A stretch of DNA of 18,046 nucleotides from contig JAKABA010000063.1 in NCBI GenBank assembly GCA_021802115.1, forward strand, positions 1-18,046, written 5' to 3'. Positions 1 to 7,961 of the stretch are shown here, piece by piece (within the stretch, counting starts at the first letter, position 1; every line of letters starts with the position of its first letter). The notes under the pieces are model-generated. The model was not told where the DNA came from. It was given only the letters and a program-made list of their open reading frames with translations, and did no database searches. Both the position numbers and the translations under genes were made by a program. The DNA is from a bacterium (GTDB lineage: Bacteria; Chloroflexota; Dormibacteria; UBA8260; Bog-877).

Positions 1-2
1 AT

Positions 3-1379
3 CCCCAACCGGCGCTGGAGCCCTGGAAGCCGACGATCGACGCCATCCTCGATGCGGATCGGGAGGCGCCGCGGAAGCAGCGCCACACCGCCCATCGGAT
101 CTGGAGCCGGCTGCGGGAGGAGCACCAGGCCGAGGTCTCGGAGCGGACGGTCCGGGCCTACGTCCGGCGGCGCCGGCGCCAGCAGGGCGGGATTCGGGAG
201 GTGATGGTGCCCCAGCACCACGAGCCTGGCCAGGAAGCCGAGGTCGACATGGGCGAGTCGTGGGTACGTTTCCCGGAGGGTGAGGAGAAGGTCGACATCT
301 TCACCATGCGTGCCTGCGCCAGCGGCGCGCCCTTCCACTGGCCGCTGCGCAGGCTCACCCAGCAGGCCTTCCTGGAAGGCCATGTCGAGGCCTTCGCGTA
401 CTACGGGTCGGTGTTCCCCACGGTGCGCTACGACAACCTCAAGCTCGCCGTGCGGCGCGTCCTCCAGGGCCGGAGGCGGGAGGAGACCAAGAGCTTCACG
501 CTGCTGCGCTCCCACTACCTGTTCGAGGCCAAGTACTGCCTGCCGGGCATCGCTGGTGCCCATGAGAAGGGCGGGGTTGAGGGGGAGATCGGCTACCACC
601 GCCGCAACGCGTTGGTGCCGGTCCCCGTGGTGGCGAGCTGGGCGGAGCTGATCCAGAGGTGCCGTCAGGCCTCGCTCGACGAGCTGCAGCGCCACCTGGA
701 CGGCTCCCCGGTGAGCGTGGGCGAGGCGTGGGTGGCGGAGAAGCCGCTGCTGCGGCCGCTTCCCGCCGAGCCGTTCGACGCTCGTGTCCATCTCAGCGGG
801 CGGACGGACGAGAAGAGCCGGCTCACGGTGCTGCGCAACCGCTATTCGGCGCCGGCGGAGCTGGCCGGCCTGACCATGACGGCAGCGGTCAGCTCGACCG
901 AGGTGGTGATCCGTCACGGTGGCCGCGAGGTGGCCCGCCACCAACGGGTCTACGGCGTCGGTCACGACCGCCTGCAGCTCGACCACTACCTGGAGGTGCT
1001 GCGTTGCAAGCCCGGGGCGCTGGCCGGATCGGTACCGCTCCGCCAGGCCATCGAGACGGGCAGCTTCCCGCCCGCCTACGGGGAGCTCTTCCGGCGCCTG
1101 CGGGAGCGTCATGGCGAGTCCGAGGGTGCCCGGCAGATGGTCGACGTGCTCTTCCTCCACCGCGACTACGGGCTGCCCACCGTGCTGATGGCGGTCGAGG
1201 AGGCGCTCACCACCGGTGCCTACGAGGCCGCCGCCGTCCAGCTCAACCTGCGCCGCGCCACCGAGCCGCCGTCGATCCCGACGGTGGTTCCGGCGCTGCG
1301 CGTGCTCCATCAGCCGACGGTGCCGGTGCCCACCGTCGCGCACTACGACCAGCTGCTCGACCGAGGAGATCCCGCATGA
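3..1379 (+). CDS. istA: IS21-family transposase IstA, 5' end cut by window
   Basis: DDE transposase that cuts and joins the ends of the IS with its helper IstB. The frame is open from base 3 with no stop, so the gene starts before the window and the N-terminal helix-turn-helix is mostly missing. The visible start includes the basic stretch RKQRHTAHRIWSRL, typical of the second DNA-binding part of IstA. The catalytic triad can be placed: Asp in AEVDMGE (246-248), Asp in VRYDNLKLA (432-434) and Glu in KGGVEGEIGYHRR (579-581). A C-terminal beta-barrel-like region follows (NRYSAPAELAG). The stop overlaps the istB start as ATGA, which implies translational coupling. An ATG at 201 is internal and is not the true start, because homologous sequence continues upstream of it. 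Confidence 0.93.
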   Translation, partial: PQPALEPWKPTIDAILDADREAPRKQRHTAHRIWSRLREEHQAEVSERTVRAYVRRRRRQQGGIREVMVPQHHEPGQEAEVDMGESWVRFPEGEEKVDIFTMRACASGAPFHWPLRRLTQQAFLEGHVEAFAYYGSVFPTVRYDNLKLAVRRVLQGRRREETKSFTLLRSHYLFEAKYCLPGIAGAHEKGGVEGEIGYHRRNALVPVPVVASWAELIQRCRQASLDELQRHLDGSPVSVGEAWVAEKPLLRPLPAEPFDARVHLSGRTDEKSRLTVLRNRYSAPAELAGLTMTAAVSSTEVVIRHGGREVARHQRVYGVGHDRLQLDHYLEVLRCKPGALAGSVPLRQAIETGSFPPAYGELFRRLRERHGESEGARQMVDVLFLHRDYGLPTVLMAVEEALTTGAYEAAAVQLNLRRATEPPSIPTVVPALRVLHQPTVPVPTVAHYDQLLDRGDPA

Positions 1380-2326
1380 CCACGACGACCGCCGCCGCAA
1401 CCGCGACCCTCATCGCCGCCCAGTGCCGGCAGCTGCACCTGCCCAGCGTGGGGGCCCGCTGGCAGAGCATGGAGAAGGAGGCGGTGCGGGGGCGGCTGAG
1501 CCACAGCGCCTATCTCGCCGGCCTGCTCGAGCAGGAGCTGGAGGACCGGGCTCAGCGCCGCGCCCAACGCCGGATCGCCGAAGCCCGGTTTCCGGCGGTG
1601 AAGCGCCTCAGCGACTTCAAGTTTGCACAGGCGCCGGTGATTCCGGTTGCCCTCATCGCCCAGCTCGCTGAGGGCAGCTACATCGACCGGGCCGAGAACA
1701 TCCTCCTGGTGGGGGACAGCGGCACCGGGAAAACCATGCTGGCGATCGGGTTGGGGGTCGCCGCCTGCGAGCAGGGGCGGTCGGCCCGCTTCACCACCGT
1801 CGCCGCTCTGGTGAACGAGCTCCTGGAGGCGCGCGACGAACGCACCCTCTCCCGAGCCGTGGGACGCTGGAGCCGCTACCAGCTGCTCGTCCTTGATGAG
1901 CTGGGCTACGTCACCCTGCCGCCGACCGGTGCCGAGCTGCTCTTCCAGGTCATCGCCCAGCGAGCGGAGGCGGGCAGCGTGGCGCTCACCAGCAACCTCC
2001 CCTTCAGCGAGTGGACCACGGTGTTCTCCGATCCCCGGCTCTGCAAGGCGGTGATCGAGCGGCTCACCTACCGATCCCACATCATCGAGACCGGGACGGA
2101 GTCCTATCGCTTCAAACGATCCCTGGCGCGGCTGAAAAATCTCAAAAGCGCCATCCCTGCCGAAGCTCTCGCCGCTGAGAAGGCCGTCAAGGCTCAGAAC
2201 GGGACGGAGGCGATGTCCGACACCTCCGACTCCGGCCTCGAGGATCCGACGCTCAGCGGTCCGACCACGTCCGAGGTATCGTCTCCAGAAACGTCAACAA
2301 CGGCGCCTGCGGGTGGGGCCAGTTAA
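1376..2326 (+). CDS. istB: IS21-family helper ATPase IstB
   Basis: AAA+ ATPase of the DnaA/DnaC-like class that assembles on target DNA and activates IstA. Starting at the ATG that overlaps the istA stop gives 316 residues, somewhat longer than the usual 250-270. Walker A is GDSGTGKT (residues 113-120), Walker B is LLVLDELG (170-177), and a sensor-like LTSNLPFSEW follows. GAGGAG at 1363-1368 is a good ribosome site seven bases before the ATG. The last 50 or so residues, rich in Ser, Thr, Pro and Glu, are a low-complexity tail beyond the usual end of the family. The tail runs into the IS terminal repeat, so the IS end itself encodes the last residues. The frame is open well upstream, but that part is a shadow of istA. 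Confidence 0.94.
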   Translation: MTTTTAAATATLIAAQCRQLHLPSVGARWQSMEKEAVRGRLSHSAYLAGLLEQELEDRAQRRAQRRIAEARFPAVKRLSDFKFAQAPVIPVALIAQLAEGSYIDRAENILLVGDSGTGKTMLAIGLGVAACEQGRSARFTTVAALVNELLEARDERTLSRAVGRWSRYQLLVLDELGYVTLPPTGAELLFQVIAQRAEAGSVALTSNLPFSEWTTVFSDPRLCKAVIERLTYRSHIIETGTESYRFKRSLARLKNLKSAIPAEALAAEKAVKAQNGTEAMSDTSDSGLEDPTLSGPTTSEVSSPETSTTAPAGGAS

Positions 2327-2346
2327 CTCTGCCGCAGTGGGGCCAG
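2313..2346. repeat. IS21 right-end repeats, transposase binding sites
   Basis: The 10-mer GTGGGGCCAG occurs at 2313-2322 and again at 2337-2346, 24 bases apart in direct orientation. IS21-family ends are known to carry several spaced copies of a transposase-binding repeat, and the position just after istB fits. The first copy overlaps the last codons of istB. Confidence 0.65.
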
Positions 2347-2393
2347 CCGACGATGCCGTTCCCAGCGGGACGTCAATCTGCAGGCCGTCAGCG

Positions 2394-2948
2394 TCAATGA
2401 GCCCGGTAGCGCAGGCACACGACCCTCGAGCCGAACGTGCGCGTCTCGACGTGCTCAAGGTCGAGCCGGTGCTCGCGCGGGAAGAACGGCGTGCCTCCAC
2501 CAAGGGCGACCGGGTAGACGAACACGCGGAACTCGTCGACCAGGCCCAGACGGGCGGCCTCCCCGGCGAGGGTGGCGCCGCCTACCCCGATCGCCCCGCC
2601 GTTCTCAGACTTGAGCCGTCCGAGCTCCTCGGTGAGGCCGCCGCGCACCAGGCGTGCGTTTCCCTCCACCGCCTCGAGGCTGCGCGAGAAGACGAGCTTC
2701 GGGATCGGCTTCCACACGCGAGCGAAGTCGACCAGCATCTCTGAGGCCGACCCCTCCTGATCGAGGGTCTCCCAGACCAGCATCGTCTCGTACAGACGGC
2801 GGCCCATCAGCTGGACTGCGATCGATCGTGTCTGCTCGGTGTGGAAGCGGAACAGCTCATCGTCCGGTGCGGTCCAATCGATGCCTCCGTCAGGGCTGGC
2901 GATGTAGCCGTCGAGTGAGGTGCTCATCGAGTAGATCACATCGCGCAT
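2394..2948 (-). CDS. RibD C-terminal / dihydrofolate reductase-like protein
   Basis: A 184-residue member of the RibD_C reductase superfamily, stand-alone NAD(P)H-dependent reductases of mostly unknown substrate, cytoplasmic. Seen: the N-terminal strand MRDVIYSMSTSLDGYIASPDG typical of the family (first 20 or so residues), LMGRRLYETM in the middle, a GGATLAGE nucleotide-loop motif near residue 125, and the C-terminal FVYPVALGGGTPFF. The start at 2948 is chosen because GGAGG (2956-2960) lies seven bases upstream; a start 12 codons earlier would bury that site. The gene ends within about 50 bases of the IS21 right end, yet its C-terminus (CLRYRAH) looks natural. A second, broken relative lies at 8740-8949. 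The substrate cannot be assigned. Confidence 0.88.
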   Translation of the reverse strand: MRDVIYSMSTSLDGYIASPDGGIDWTAPDDELFRFHTEQTRSIAVQLMGRRLYETMLVWETLDQEGSASEMLVDFARVWKPIPKLVFSRSLEAVEGNARLVRGGLTEELGRLKSENGGAIGVGGATLAGEAARLGLVDEFRVFVYPVALGGGTPFFPREHRLDLEHVETRTFGSRVVCLRYRAH

Positions 2949-3117
2949 CCGAAGGCCTCCTTCAACGATGGGGACCACGGGCATGACCCGCGGCGAGCGG
3001 ATTACTCATCGACGCGGTGGTGGAAGCAAGCTGCACACCAACCTCCGTCGAGCAGAGTTGATGGCGGCGATGCAGGGGGAATCTCCCCGTCTCCGCTGAC
3101 CATGGCGGCAGGGTCGA

Positions 3118-3741
3118 TCACCGCCCCACTGCGTGTTCCACGATGGCCGCGGTCATTGTCTCTAGCGGCGGCCAGGGAAACGCCGGACGGGAGGCGCGCA
3201 GGATGACCAGTCCGTGTAGCGAGACCCAGAGGATCGCCGCGACGAGGAACGGGTCCGCGCTCAGGCCGGAGGCGTCCAGGGCAGCGGCGGCGAGGTCCTG
3301 GATCAACTGGAAGGTCGGCGCTCCGGGGAGGTCCCGGTTCTCCCAGCCTGGATGGTGGACCCGGCCGCGCACCTCGGTGAGGGCACGGTAGCGGCCGGGG
3401 TGCTCCTCCGCATAGCCGCAGTAGGCCAGACAAGCCGCGAGGAGGCGCGCCTCGGGTCCAGCCGCCCTCCCTGCCGCCGATTCCATCGCCGCCCGGAGCC
3501 GCCCGAACTCGATGGCGTAGACCGCGTAGAGCAGCTCGTCCAGGCTTCGGAATTGGAGGTAGAAGCTCTGCGGAGCCACCCCCGCCGCTCGGGTCACTGC
3601 CCGGATGCTGAGATCCCCTTCCCGTTCAGCGGTGCTGAGGAGGCGTCGGGCGGCCTCGATCAGCTCATCCCGGAGCAGGCTGCCCTCCCCTCGGCGGTGG
3701 CGGGATCGCATTGGCGGCAGACGTCCGGCTTGACTAACCAT
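3118..3741 (-). CDS. TetR-family transcriptional regulator
   Basis: One-component repressor of the TetR/AcrR class. The HTH lies near residues 43-75 (LSIRAVTRAAGVAPQSFYLQ, then FRSLDELLYAVY). The C-terminal half contains WVSLHGLVILR, resembling the WHG-type ligand domain of many TetR proteins. The start is uncertain. ATG at 3741 gives 207 residues but overlaps the divergent promoter; ATG at 3711 (MRSRHRRGEG) gives 197, closer to the family norm. Neither has a clear ribosome site. It is divergent from the metallo-hydrolase gene at 3795, so that gene is the likely target along with itself. Confidence 0.9.
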   Translation of the reverse strand: MVSQAGRLPPMRSRHRRGEGSLLRDELIEAARRLLSTAEREGDLSIRAVTRAAGVAPQSFYLQFRSLDELLYAVYAIEFGRLRAAMESAAGRAAGPEARLLAACLAYCGYAEEHPGRYRALTEVRGRVHHPGWENRDLPGAPTFQLIQDLAAAALDASGLSADPFLVAAILWVSLHGLVILRASRPAFPWPPLETMTAAIVEHAVGR

Positions 3742-3778
3742 ACGGATGTCTACATACTATCACCAGACGGGCGTCTAC
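3730..3778 (+). promoter_or_regulatory. Promoter and candidate operators between tetR and the MBL gene
   Basis: On the plus strand TTGACT (3730-3735) and TACTAT (3755-3760) form a promoter-like pair, with a somewhat long 19-base spacer. Two small inverted repeats overlap or follow it: ATGTCTACAT (3746-3755) and AGACGGGCGTCT (3765-3776). GTCTAC recurs at 3748-3753 and 3773-3778, 25 bases apart. This is where a TetR protein would bind to control both divergent genes. The assignment rests on position and symmetry only. Confidence 0.45.
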
Positions 3779-3794
3779 TTATCTGGAGAGCATC

Positions 3795-4556
3795 ATGGAC
3801 CAACCCCTCGCTGTCACCCGGATCACCCACAGCTGCCACCTGATCGAGATCGGAGGTATGGTGGTGCTCACCGACCCCTGGTTCTCGGAGCGAGCCTTCT
3901 ACCATCCCGGCGAGCCGGTGGCGATGCGCGTGGACCAACTTCCGCGGCTCGACGCCGTCCTCATCTCCCACCATCACTACGACCACTGCGACTTGCGGGC
4001 CCTCTCCGCGTACCGGGATCGGACGGTTCCGATGGTGGTCGCCGCCCCAGTCGCGCCCCGAGCCCGCGCCGCCGGGTTCACCGATGTCCGCCCCCTGGAC
4101 CCATGGGCAGCCACGAGGGTCGGGGACCTGACCATCACCGCCGCTCCCGCGAGGCACGGCGTCTACGAGATCACCTTCGTGATCTCCGCAGGCGGGCGGG
4201 GAGTCTACTTCGCCGGTGACACCATGCTGATCCCGGAGCTGAAGACGCTGCCCGAGCGCTTTCCCCGCTTCGACCTCAGCCTGCTCCCGACCAACGGGCT
4301 CCAAATCCGCCCGCAACTCAATAGGCAGGTGGTGATGAATGCCGAGGAGGCGGCCGAGTTGACCAGCATCCTGCGTCCCGGTCTGACCGTCCCTCACCAC
4401 TACGCGTTCACCGGGGGCTGGCTCGGTGATGCGCTGGTGACCTGGAGTGACCGCGACCCCAGCCACCTGGTCCAGGCGGTGCAGCGCCTGGCCCCGGAGT
4501 CGCCGGTCCGCATCGTCTCGCCGGGCGAACGCCTGACCGTTGCGCCGGCCGCGTGA
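3795..4556 (+). CDS. Metallo-beta-lactamase-fold hydrolase, UlaG-like
   Basis: A 253-residue metal-dependent hydrolase of the UlaG/NAPE-PLD-like branch of the MBL fold. Seen: the N-terminal THSCHLIEIGG strand pair, the metal motif HHHYDH (residues 59-64), a further His in ARHGVYE (121), GDT in the position of the bridging Asp (141-143), and a late VPHHYAF pair (201-202). There is no signal peptide, so it is cytoplasmic. The start is well supported by GGAGAG (3785-3790) four bases before the ATG. It is divergent from a TetR gene that probably regulates it. Family members act on lactones, phosphodiesters or lipids; the substrate here is unknown. Confidence 0.9.
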   Translation: MDQPLAVTRITHSCHLIEIGGMVVLTDPWFSERAFYHPGEPVAMRVDQLPRLDAVLISHHHYDHCDLRALSAYRDRTVPMVVAAPVAPRARAAGFTDVRPLDPWAATRVGDLTITAAPARHGVYEITFVISAGGRGVYFAGDTMLIPELKTLPERFPRFDLSLLPTNGLQIRPQLNRQVVMNAEEAAELTSILRPGLTVPHHYAFTGGWLGDALVTWSDRDPSHLVQAVQRLAPESPVRIVSPGERLTVAPAA

Positions 4557-4613
4557 AGGCGGGAGGCGGCGCCAGCGTGGGGCGAGTACCGGCTGAGCGA
4601 TCTCCGCCGCCAG

Positions 4614-4644
4614 CCATGCCGGGGTGACGCCCACGCCGGCATGG
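4614..4644. terminator. Hairpin between convergent genes, possible bidirectional terminator
   Basis: CCATGCCGG (4614-4622) pairs perfectly with CCGGCATGG (4636-4644) around a 13-base loop. It sits between the convergent MBL gene (stop 4556) and the ribbon-helix-helix gene (stop 4713). There is no T-tract on either side, so it is only a candidate. The rest of the 4557-4712 gap shows no clear gene. Confidence 0.4.
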
Positions 4645-4712
4645 ACGACGTGACGGACGCCCGCGCCGATGAACGCCATCACCTCATCTTTGCTTCGCCG
4701 TCGGAAATCTCC

Positions 4713-4937
4713 TCACGCTCGCTCGGCGCGTGGCTGGCTTCGCCTCGTGCGGGCAGCACTCACGCGTCCTGCATCGACTAGGACCTTGTGGAGGAGGTAC
4801 TCGATCTGGGCATTGGTGCTGCGGAAGTCGTCGGCGGCCCACTGAGCCAGGGCATTGTAGAGCCTCGGATCCAAGCGCAGGAGGACGGACTTCCTCCGGG
4901 CGGTGCGAGCGTCGGCGATGCCGACCAGCTGACCCAT
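4713..4937 (-). CDS. Small ribbon-helix-helix (Arc/MetJ-like) protein
   Basis: A 74-residue protein whose core, RKSVLLRLDPRLYNALAQWA followed by DDFRSTNAQIEYLLHKVL, fits the strand-helix-helix pattern of Arc/CopG-type DNA-binding proteins, with the helix-2 start at STNAQIEYLL. The C-terminal tail is basic. Its ATG overlaps the stop of the upstream SPFH gene as TGATG, sharing one base, so the two are translated together. No separate ribosome site is seen. The partnership suggests it regulates or accompanies the SPFH protein; it could equally be a non-DNA-binding adaptor. A longer frame over the same bases is a shadow. Confidence 0.82.
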   Translation of the reverse strand: MGQLVGIADARTARRKSVLLRLDPRLYNALAQWAADDFRSTNAQIEYLLHKVLVDAGRVSAARTRRSQPRAERA

Positions 4938-5872
4938 CAGTACAGCGTGCCGGCGTTGACAATCGGCTGAGGGTCGCGGTCGCTGCAGAGAACGACGAGG
5001 AGGTTGCCCACCATCGTGGCCTTGCGCTCTTCGTCGAGCTCGACCACGGCATCTTGTGAAAGCCGGTCCAGAGCGAGCTCGACCATGCCGACGGCGCCTT
5101 CGACGATGCGGTGCCGCGCAGCCACGACCGCGTTGGCCTGTTGAACCCGCAGCATCGCCTGGGCGATCTCGGGTGCATAAGCAAGTCGGGTGAGGCGCGC
5201 CTCGAGCACCGTGATCCCCGCCGTGGTGACGCGGCCGGAGATCTCAGCACAGAGCTCACGGTTGATCTCCACCGGGTTGCCGCGCAGCGAGGGGACATCT
5301 CGCGCGCCGGCGTCGTAGGCGTAGCCGCTGGCGACGTGGCGGACGGCGGCTTCGGCCTGGACTCGTACGTACGCCGCGTAGTCGTCGACCGCCAGCAGGG
5401 CACGGGCCGCGTCTCCGACCCGCCAGACGACCGCCGCAGCGATCTCAATGGGATTTCCGTCGGCGTCGTTGACCTTCAGCATCCCGGTCTCGTGGTTCCT
5501 GATGCGGGTGGAAACTCGGGTCCGGCGGCTGACGGGATGCACCCACCAGAGGCCCGACCGGCGAACCGTACCGAGATAGCTCCCGGCCACGCGGAGAACC
5601 ACCGCTTCGCCGGGGCTGAGCGAGAGAAGCCCCCGCAGGGAGGCGATGGCGAGCACCAGGAGCGCGGCCCCGACGCCGAGAAGCTCGCGAGGTATCCCCG
5701 CGGGCTCGGACAGCCCGTACAAACTGCGCGCGACGAGTGAGGCCCCGACTATCAAGAGAACCGCGCCGAGGGGACCCATGGCCCAGCCCGAGAGGGCCAT
5801 GGCGTGGCGCTCAGCGAGGTCGTCTGTGGAATCCGCGATCCTGATCTGGATCGGGTCTGACGGCGTAGCCAT
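4937..5872 (-). CDS. SPFH/band 7 domain membrane protein
   Basis: A 311-residue protein of the stomatin/prohibitin/flotillin class, which forms membrane-anchored oligomers and scaffolds membrane microdomains or proteases. Two hydrophobic segments are visible (about 30-52, [21 protein letters not shown] without the last residues, and 63-84, [18 protein letters not shown]). SPFH sequence then begins at [20 protein letters not shown] and runs to about residue 260, including [20 protein letters not shown] and VVWRV. GGGAGG (5879-5884) lies six bases before the ATG. It is followed immediately by the ribbon-helix-helix gene and is divergent from the ABC exporter at 5931. Confidence 0.9.
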   Translation of the reverse strand: MATPSDPIQIRIADSTDDLAERHAMALSGWAMGPLGAVLLIVGASLVARSLYGLSEPAGIPRELLGVGAALLVLAIASLRGLLSLSPGEAVVLRVAGSYLGTVRRSGLWWVHPVSRRTRVSTRIRNHETGMLKVNDADGNPIEIAAAVVWRVGDAARALLAVDDYAAYVRVQAEAAVRHVASGYAYDAGARDVPSLRGNPVEINRELCAEISGRVTTAGITVLEARLTRLAYAPEIAQAMLRVQQANAVVAARHRIVEGAVGMVELALDRLSQDAVVELDEERKATMVGNLLVVLCSDRDPQPIVNAGTLY

Positions 5873-5894
5873 GGGTGACCTCCCGAGCTTGAGG

Positions 5895-5930
5895 TTGACA
5901 CTGGGCTTAGCCAGATGATATCACATAGCT
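5895..5930 (+). promoter_or_regulatory. Promoter for the ABC exporter operon, possibly leaderless
   Basis: A perfect TTGACA (5895-5900) is followed 18 bases later by TATCAC (5919-5924). Transcription would begin about seven bases further on, at or next to the ATG at 5931. No ribosome site lies before that ATG, which fits a leaderless mRNA. The same 58-base gap must also hold the promoter of the divergent SPFH gene, which I could not place. Confidence 0.5.
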
Positions 5931-6917
5931 ATGCCGACTGCCACCCGCGCTCGCCACGGGGAAACCTCTGATCCCGCCGCCGGTGCCGCCATATCGGTCA
6001 GCCACCTGACCAAGCGCTTCGGCGAGCGCACGGCGTTTGAGAACGTCTCATTCGAGGTCGCGGGCGGAGAGGTCTTCGGCTTCCTGGGTCCCAATGGTGC
6101 CGGCAAGACGACCACGGTGCGGACGCTGGGGACCCTGATCGCCCCGACGTCCGGGTCTGCGGTGGTGGCGGGGGTACCCCTCTCGCCGGCCACCGGCAAT
6201 GAGATCCGGAGGCTCATCTCCATCATGCCGGAGAACCCCGGGCTGTACCTCCGGCTCACCGTCCAGGAGAACCTGGAGCTCTTCGCCGGACTCTACGGGC
6301 TGCACCCGGCCGGCCCCCGGATCGCCCACGCTCTGGAGGTGGTCCACCTAGAGCGACGCTCCAGAGACCTGTGCCGCAGCCTCTCCAAGGGCCTGCGGCA
6401 GCGCGTAGGACTTGCCCGAGCGCTGTTGAGCGACCCGGCGATCATGTTCCTCGACGAGCCCACCTCCGGGCTGGACCCGGTCGCCGCTCGGGAGGTGCAC
6501 GAGCTGATCGACGGCCTGCGCCGGCGGGGGGTTACCGTGTTCCTCACCACTCACCGCCTCGAGGAGGCCGAGCGGCTCTGCGACCGCGTGGCCATCCTGA
6601 ACACCCGGCTGCGCATCGTCGGCCGTCCCGATGAGCTCAGGACCCGCCTCTTCAGCGGAGCGCTGGAGGTGGAGACGGCGTTGCCCCTCCCAACTCCGGA
6701 GATGGTGTTCAACGGCGAGGCGGGAGTCCAGGGATGGCGTTCCCAGGGCACCGCGTCGTACGTGCTGAGCGTGGCCGACCCCAGGGCTGCAGCCCCCGCG
6801 GTCGCCCGCGCCCTGGTGGCCGCCGGCGCTGATGTGGTGTCGATCGCGGCAGCGCGCCACTCGCTGGAAGACGTCTACCTCCAGCTGGTCGACGAGGACC
6901 CGGAGGCACGGCGATGA
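5931..6917 (+). CDS. ABC transporter ATP-binding protein (ABC-2 exporter)
   Basis: A 328-residue ATPase of the DrrA/CcmA-like exporter class that powers the permease encoded next. Walker A is GPNGAGKT (residues 53-60), the signature is LSKGLRQR (from 151; a degenerate LSGGQ typical of this class), Walker B is IMFLDEP (171-177) and the switch His is in LTTHRLEEA (208). The C-terminal 100 residues form the accessory domain usual in DrrA-like proteins. The start at 5931 has no ribosome site, but the promoter just upstream suggests a leaderless message. The first 18 or so residues are an extension before the domain. The stop overlaps the permease ATG as ATGA. Confidence 0.93.
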   Translation: MPTATRARHGETSDPAAGAAISVSHLTKRFGERTAFENVSFEVAGGEVFGFLGPNGAGKTTTVRTLGTLIAPTSGSAVVAGVPLSPATGNEIRRLISIMPENPGLYLRLTVQENLELFAGLYGLHPAGPRIAHALEVVHLERRSRDLCRSLSKGLRQRVGLARALLSDPAIMFLDEPTSGLDPVAAREVHELIDGLRRRGVTVFLTTHRLEEAERLCDRVAILNTRLRIVGRPDELRTRLFSGALEVETALPLPTPEMVFNGEAGVQGWRSQGTASYVLSVADPRAAAPAVARALVAAGADVVSIAAARHSLEDVYLQLVDEDPEARR

Positions 6918-7750
6918 TCGGACTCGACATGGGACGGCTGGCCGCCGTGGCGCGAAAGGAGATTCGTGAGTACCGCCGCACGCCATTCATCGTCGGCGCC
7001 ATGCTGGTACTGCCTTTCGTCTTCTTGATCAACCCAGCGATCGTCATCTTCGTGCTCAGTGCCGCTGTCAAGCCCGCGGCGGTCGCCAAGGAGGTGGGCT
7101 CGACGTTCCTTGTCCTCCTGATCGTGCCGGCGGTCATCCCCGCCACCATCGCCGCGTACTCGGTGGTCGGAGAGCGGGACCAGGGAACCCTGGAGCCGCT
7201 GCTGACCACGCCGGTGCGACGCGGAGAGATCCTGATCGGCAAGGCACTGGCCCCGGTCATTCCCTCGGTCGGGCTCGCCTACCTCCTGTTCGCCCTGGTC
7301 GTGATCCTCGCCCACTTCTTCGCCCAGAACCCCGCCGTGCCAGCAACTCTGAGCGAGGGCTCGCACATTCTCGCCCAGGCGCTGTTCACCCCACTGCTCG
7401 CTGTCTGGTCGATTGGGGTCGGCACCGCCATCTCGGCGCGAGCCAGTGACGTGCGGGTTGCTCAGCAGCTGGGGACCCTCGCCAGCGTGCCGCCGCTGGC
7501 GGTAACAGCCCTTGTGTCGTTCCAGATCGTGCCTCTGGGCGTCTGGACGGCGGTGGGGTTCGGGCTCGGGTTGCTGGTCATCGATATCGTCATGTGGCGC
7601 GTGGTGGTGGCCATGTTCGACCGGGAGCGGTTGATCACCGGCTCCCATGCCGCGAAGCCAGTAGCCGTGAGCCCCAGTGGCCTCCCGGCCGGGACCGTGC
7701 GGCGGATTCAGAGCCTCGGAGGAGTTGAGGATGGCCGCGGCCACACTTAG
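6914..7750 (+). CDS. ABC-2 type permease
   Basis: A 278-residue integral membrane subunit partnered with the ATPase upstream. The N-terminal cytoplasmic motif MGRLAAVARKEIREYRRTP and the GERDQGTLEPLLTTP segment (about 86-100) are typical of ABC-2 exporters. About six hydrophobic segments can be seen (roughly 25-50, 63-84, 117-134, 155-172, 190-208 and 212-233). Translation is coupled to the ATPase by a 4-base overlap. Its 3' end overlaps the next small gene by 20 bases. The substrate cannot be inferred. Confidence 0.92.
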   Translation: MIGLDMGRLAAVARKEIREYRRTPFIVGAMLVLPFVFLINPAIVIFVLSAAVKPAAVAKEVGSTFLVLLIVPAVIPATIAAYSVVGERDQGTLEPLLTTPVRRGEILIGKALAPVIPSVGLAYLLFALVVILAHFFAQNPAVPATLSEGSHILAQALFTPLLAVWSIGVGTAISARASDVRVAQQLGTLASVPPLAVTALVSFQIVPLGVWTAVGFGLGLLVIDIVMWRVVVAMFDRERLITGSHAAKPVAVSPSGLPAGTVRRIQSLGGVEDGRGHT

Positions 7751-7880
7751 GCTTTCCCGCATATGGAGCGGGCTCGGGATCGGCTTGCAGGGGGAGACCT
7801 GGAAGATAGTCCTCGACGGCACCGTGGTCGGCAGGATCGCCAACCAGGAAACCGTGGAGATCACGCTGCGCAGAAGCTGA
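7731..7880 (+). CDS. Short paralogue of the small beta-rich protein at 8187, truncated
   Basis: The ATG at 7731 follows GGAGGAG (7718-7724) by six bases and lies inside the end of the permease gene. It gives 49 residues beginning MAAATLRLSR and including WKIVLDGTVVGRIAN and ETVEITL. The downstream gene contains the aligned segments AEATLRLSR, WNIALDGRVVGQLAY and EMVEVSL, so the two are paralogues. This copy ends at TLRRS where the other continues for about 60 residues and finishes IALRRE. It therefore looks like an internally deleted or early-terminated copy. The family resembles small actinobacterial proteins with a PEGA-like beta pattern; no function is known to me. Confidence 0.7.
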   Translation: MAAATLRLSRIWSGLGIGLQGETWKIVLDGTVVGRIANQETVEITLRRS

Positions 7881-7961
7881 GGAAACGGATAGCGAGATGC
7901 GGCGCGCTAGGACATCCCGGGGCGTCAGGCTCTTACCCATCAGAGGAGGCAGGCGCAAGTC

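Larger units (their letters stand above)
1..2346 (+). mobile_element. IS21-family insertion sequence, right-hand part
   Basis: The istA-istB gene pair and the repeated motif just after istB identify an IS21-family element. The left end and the first part of istA lie outside the window, so the left inverted repeat and the target duplication cannot be seen. The exact right tip is not resolved. It must lie after the second terminal repeat (ends 2346) and probably before the stop codon of the neighbouring reductase gene at 2394. Both genes are open in the visible part, so the element may be active. Confidence 0.85.

Noticed and set aside
3076..3088. GGGGA-ATC-TCCCC hairpin after the first tetR gene
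   Set aside because: Only 5 bp with a 3-base loop, no T-tract and 30 bases past the stop; too weak to call a terminator.
3750..4682. A 310-residue minus-strand open frame over the MBL gene
   Set aside because: Mostly antisense to the MBL gene. Its first 35 or so residues in the gap look slightly protein-like, but there is no family match and no good ribosome site.
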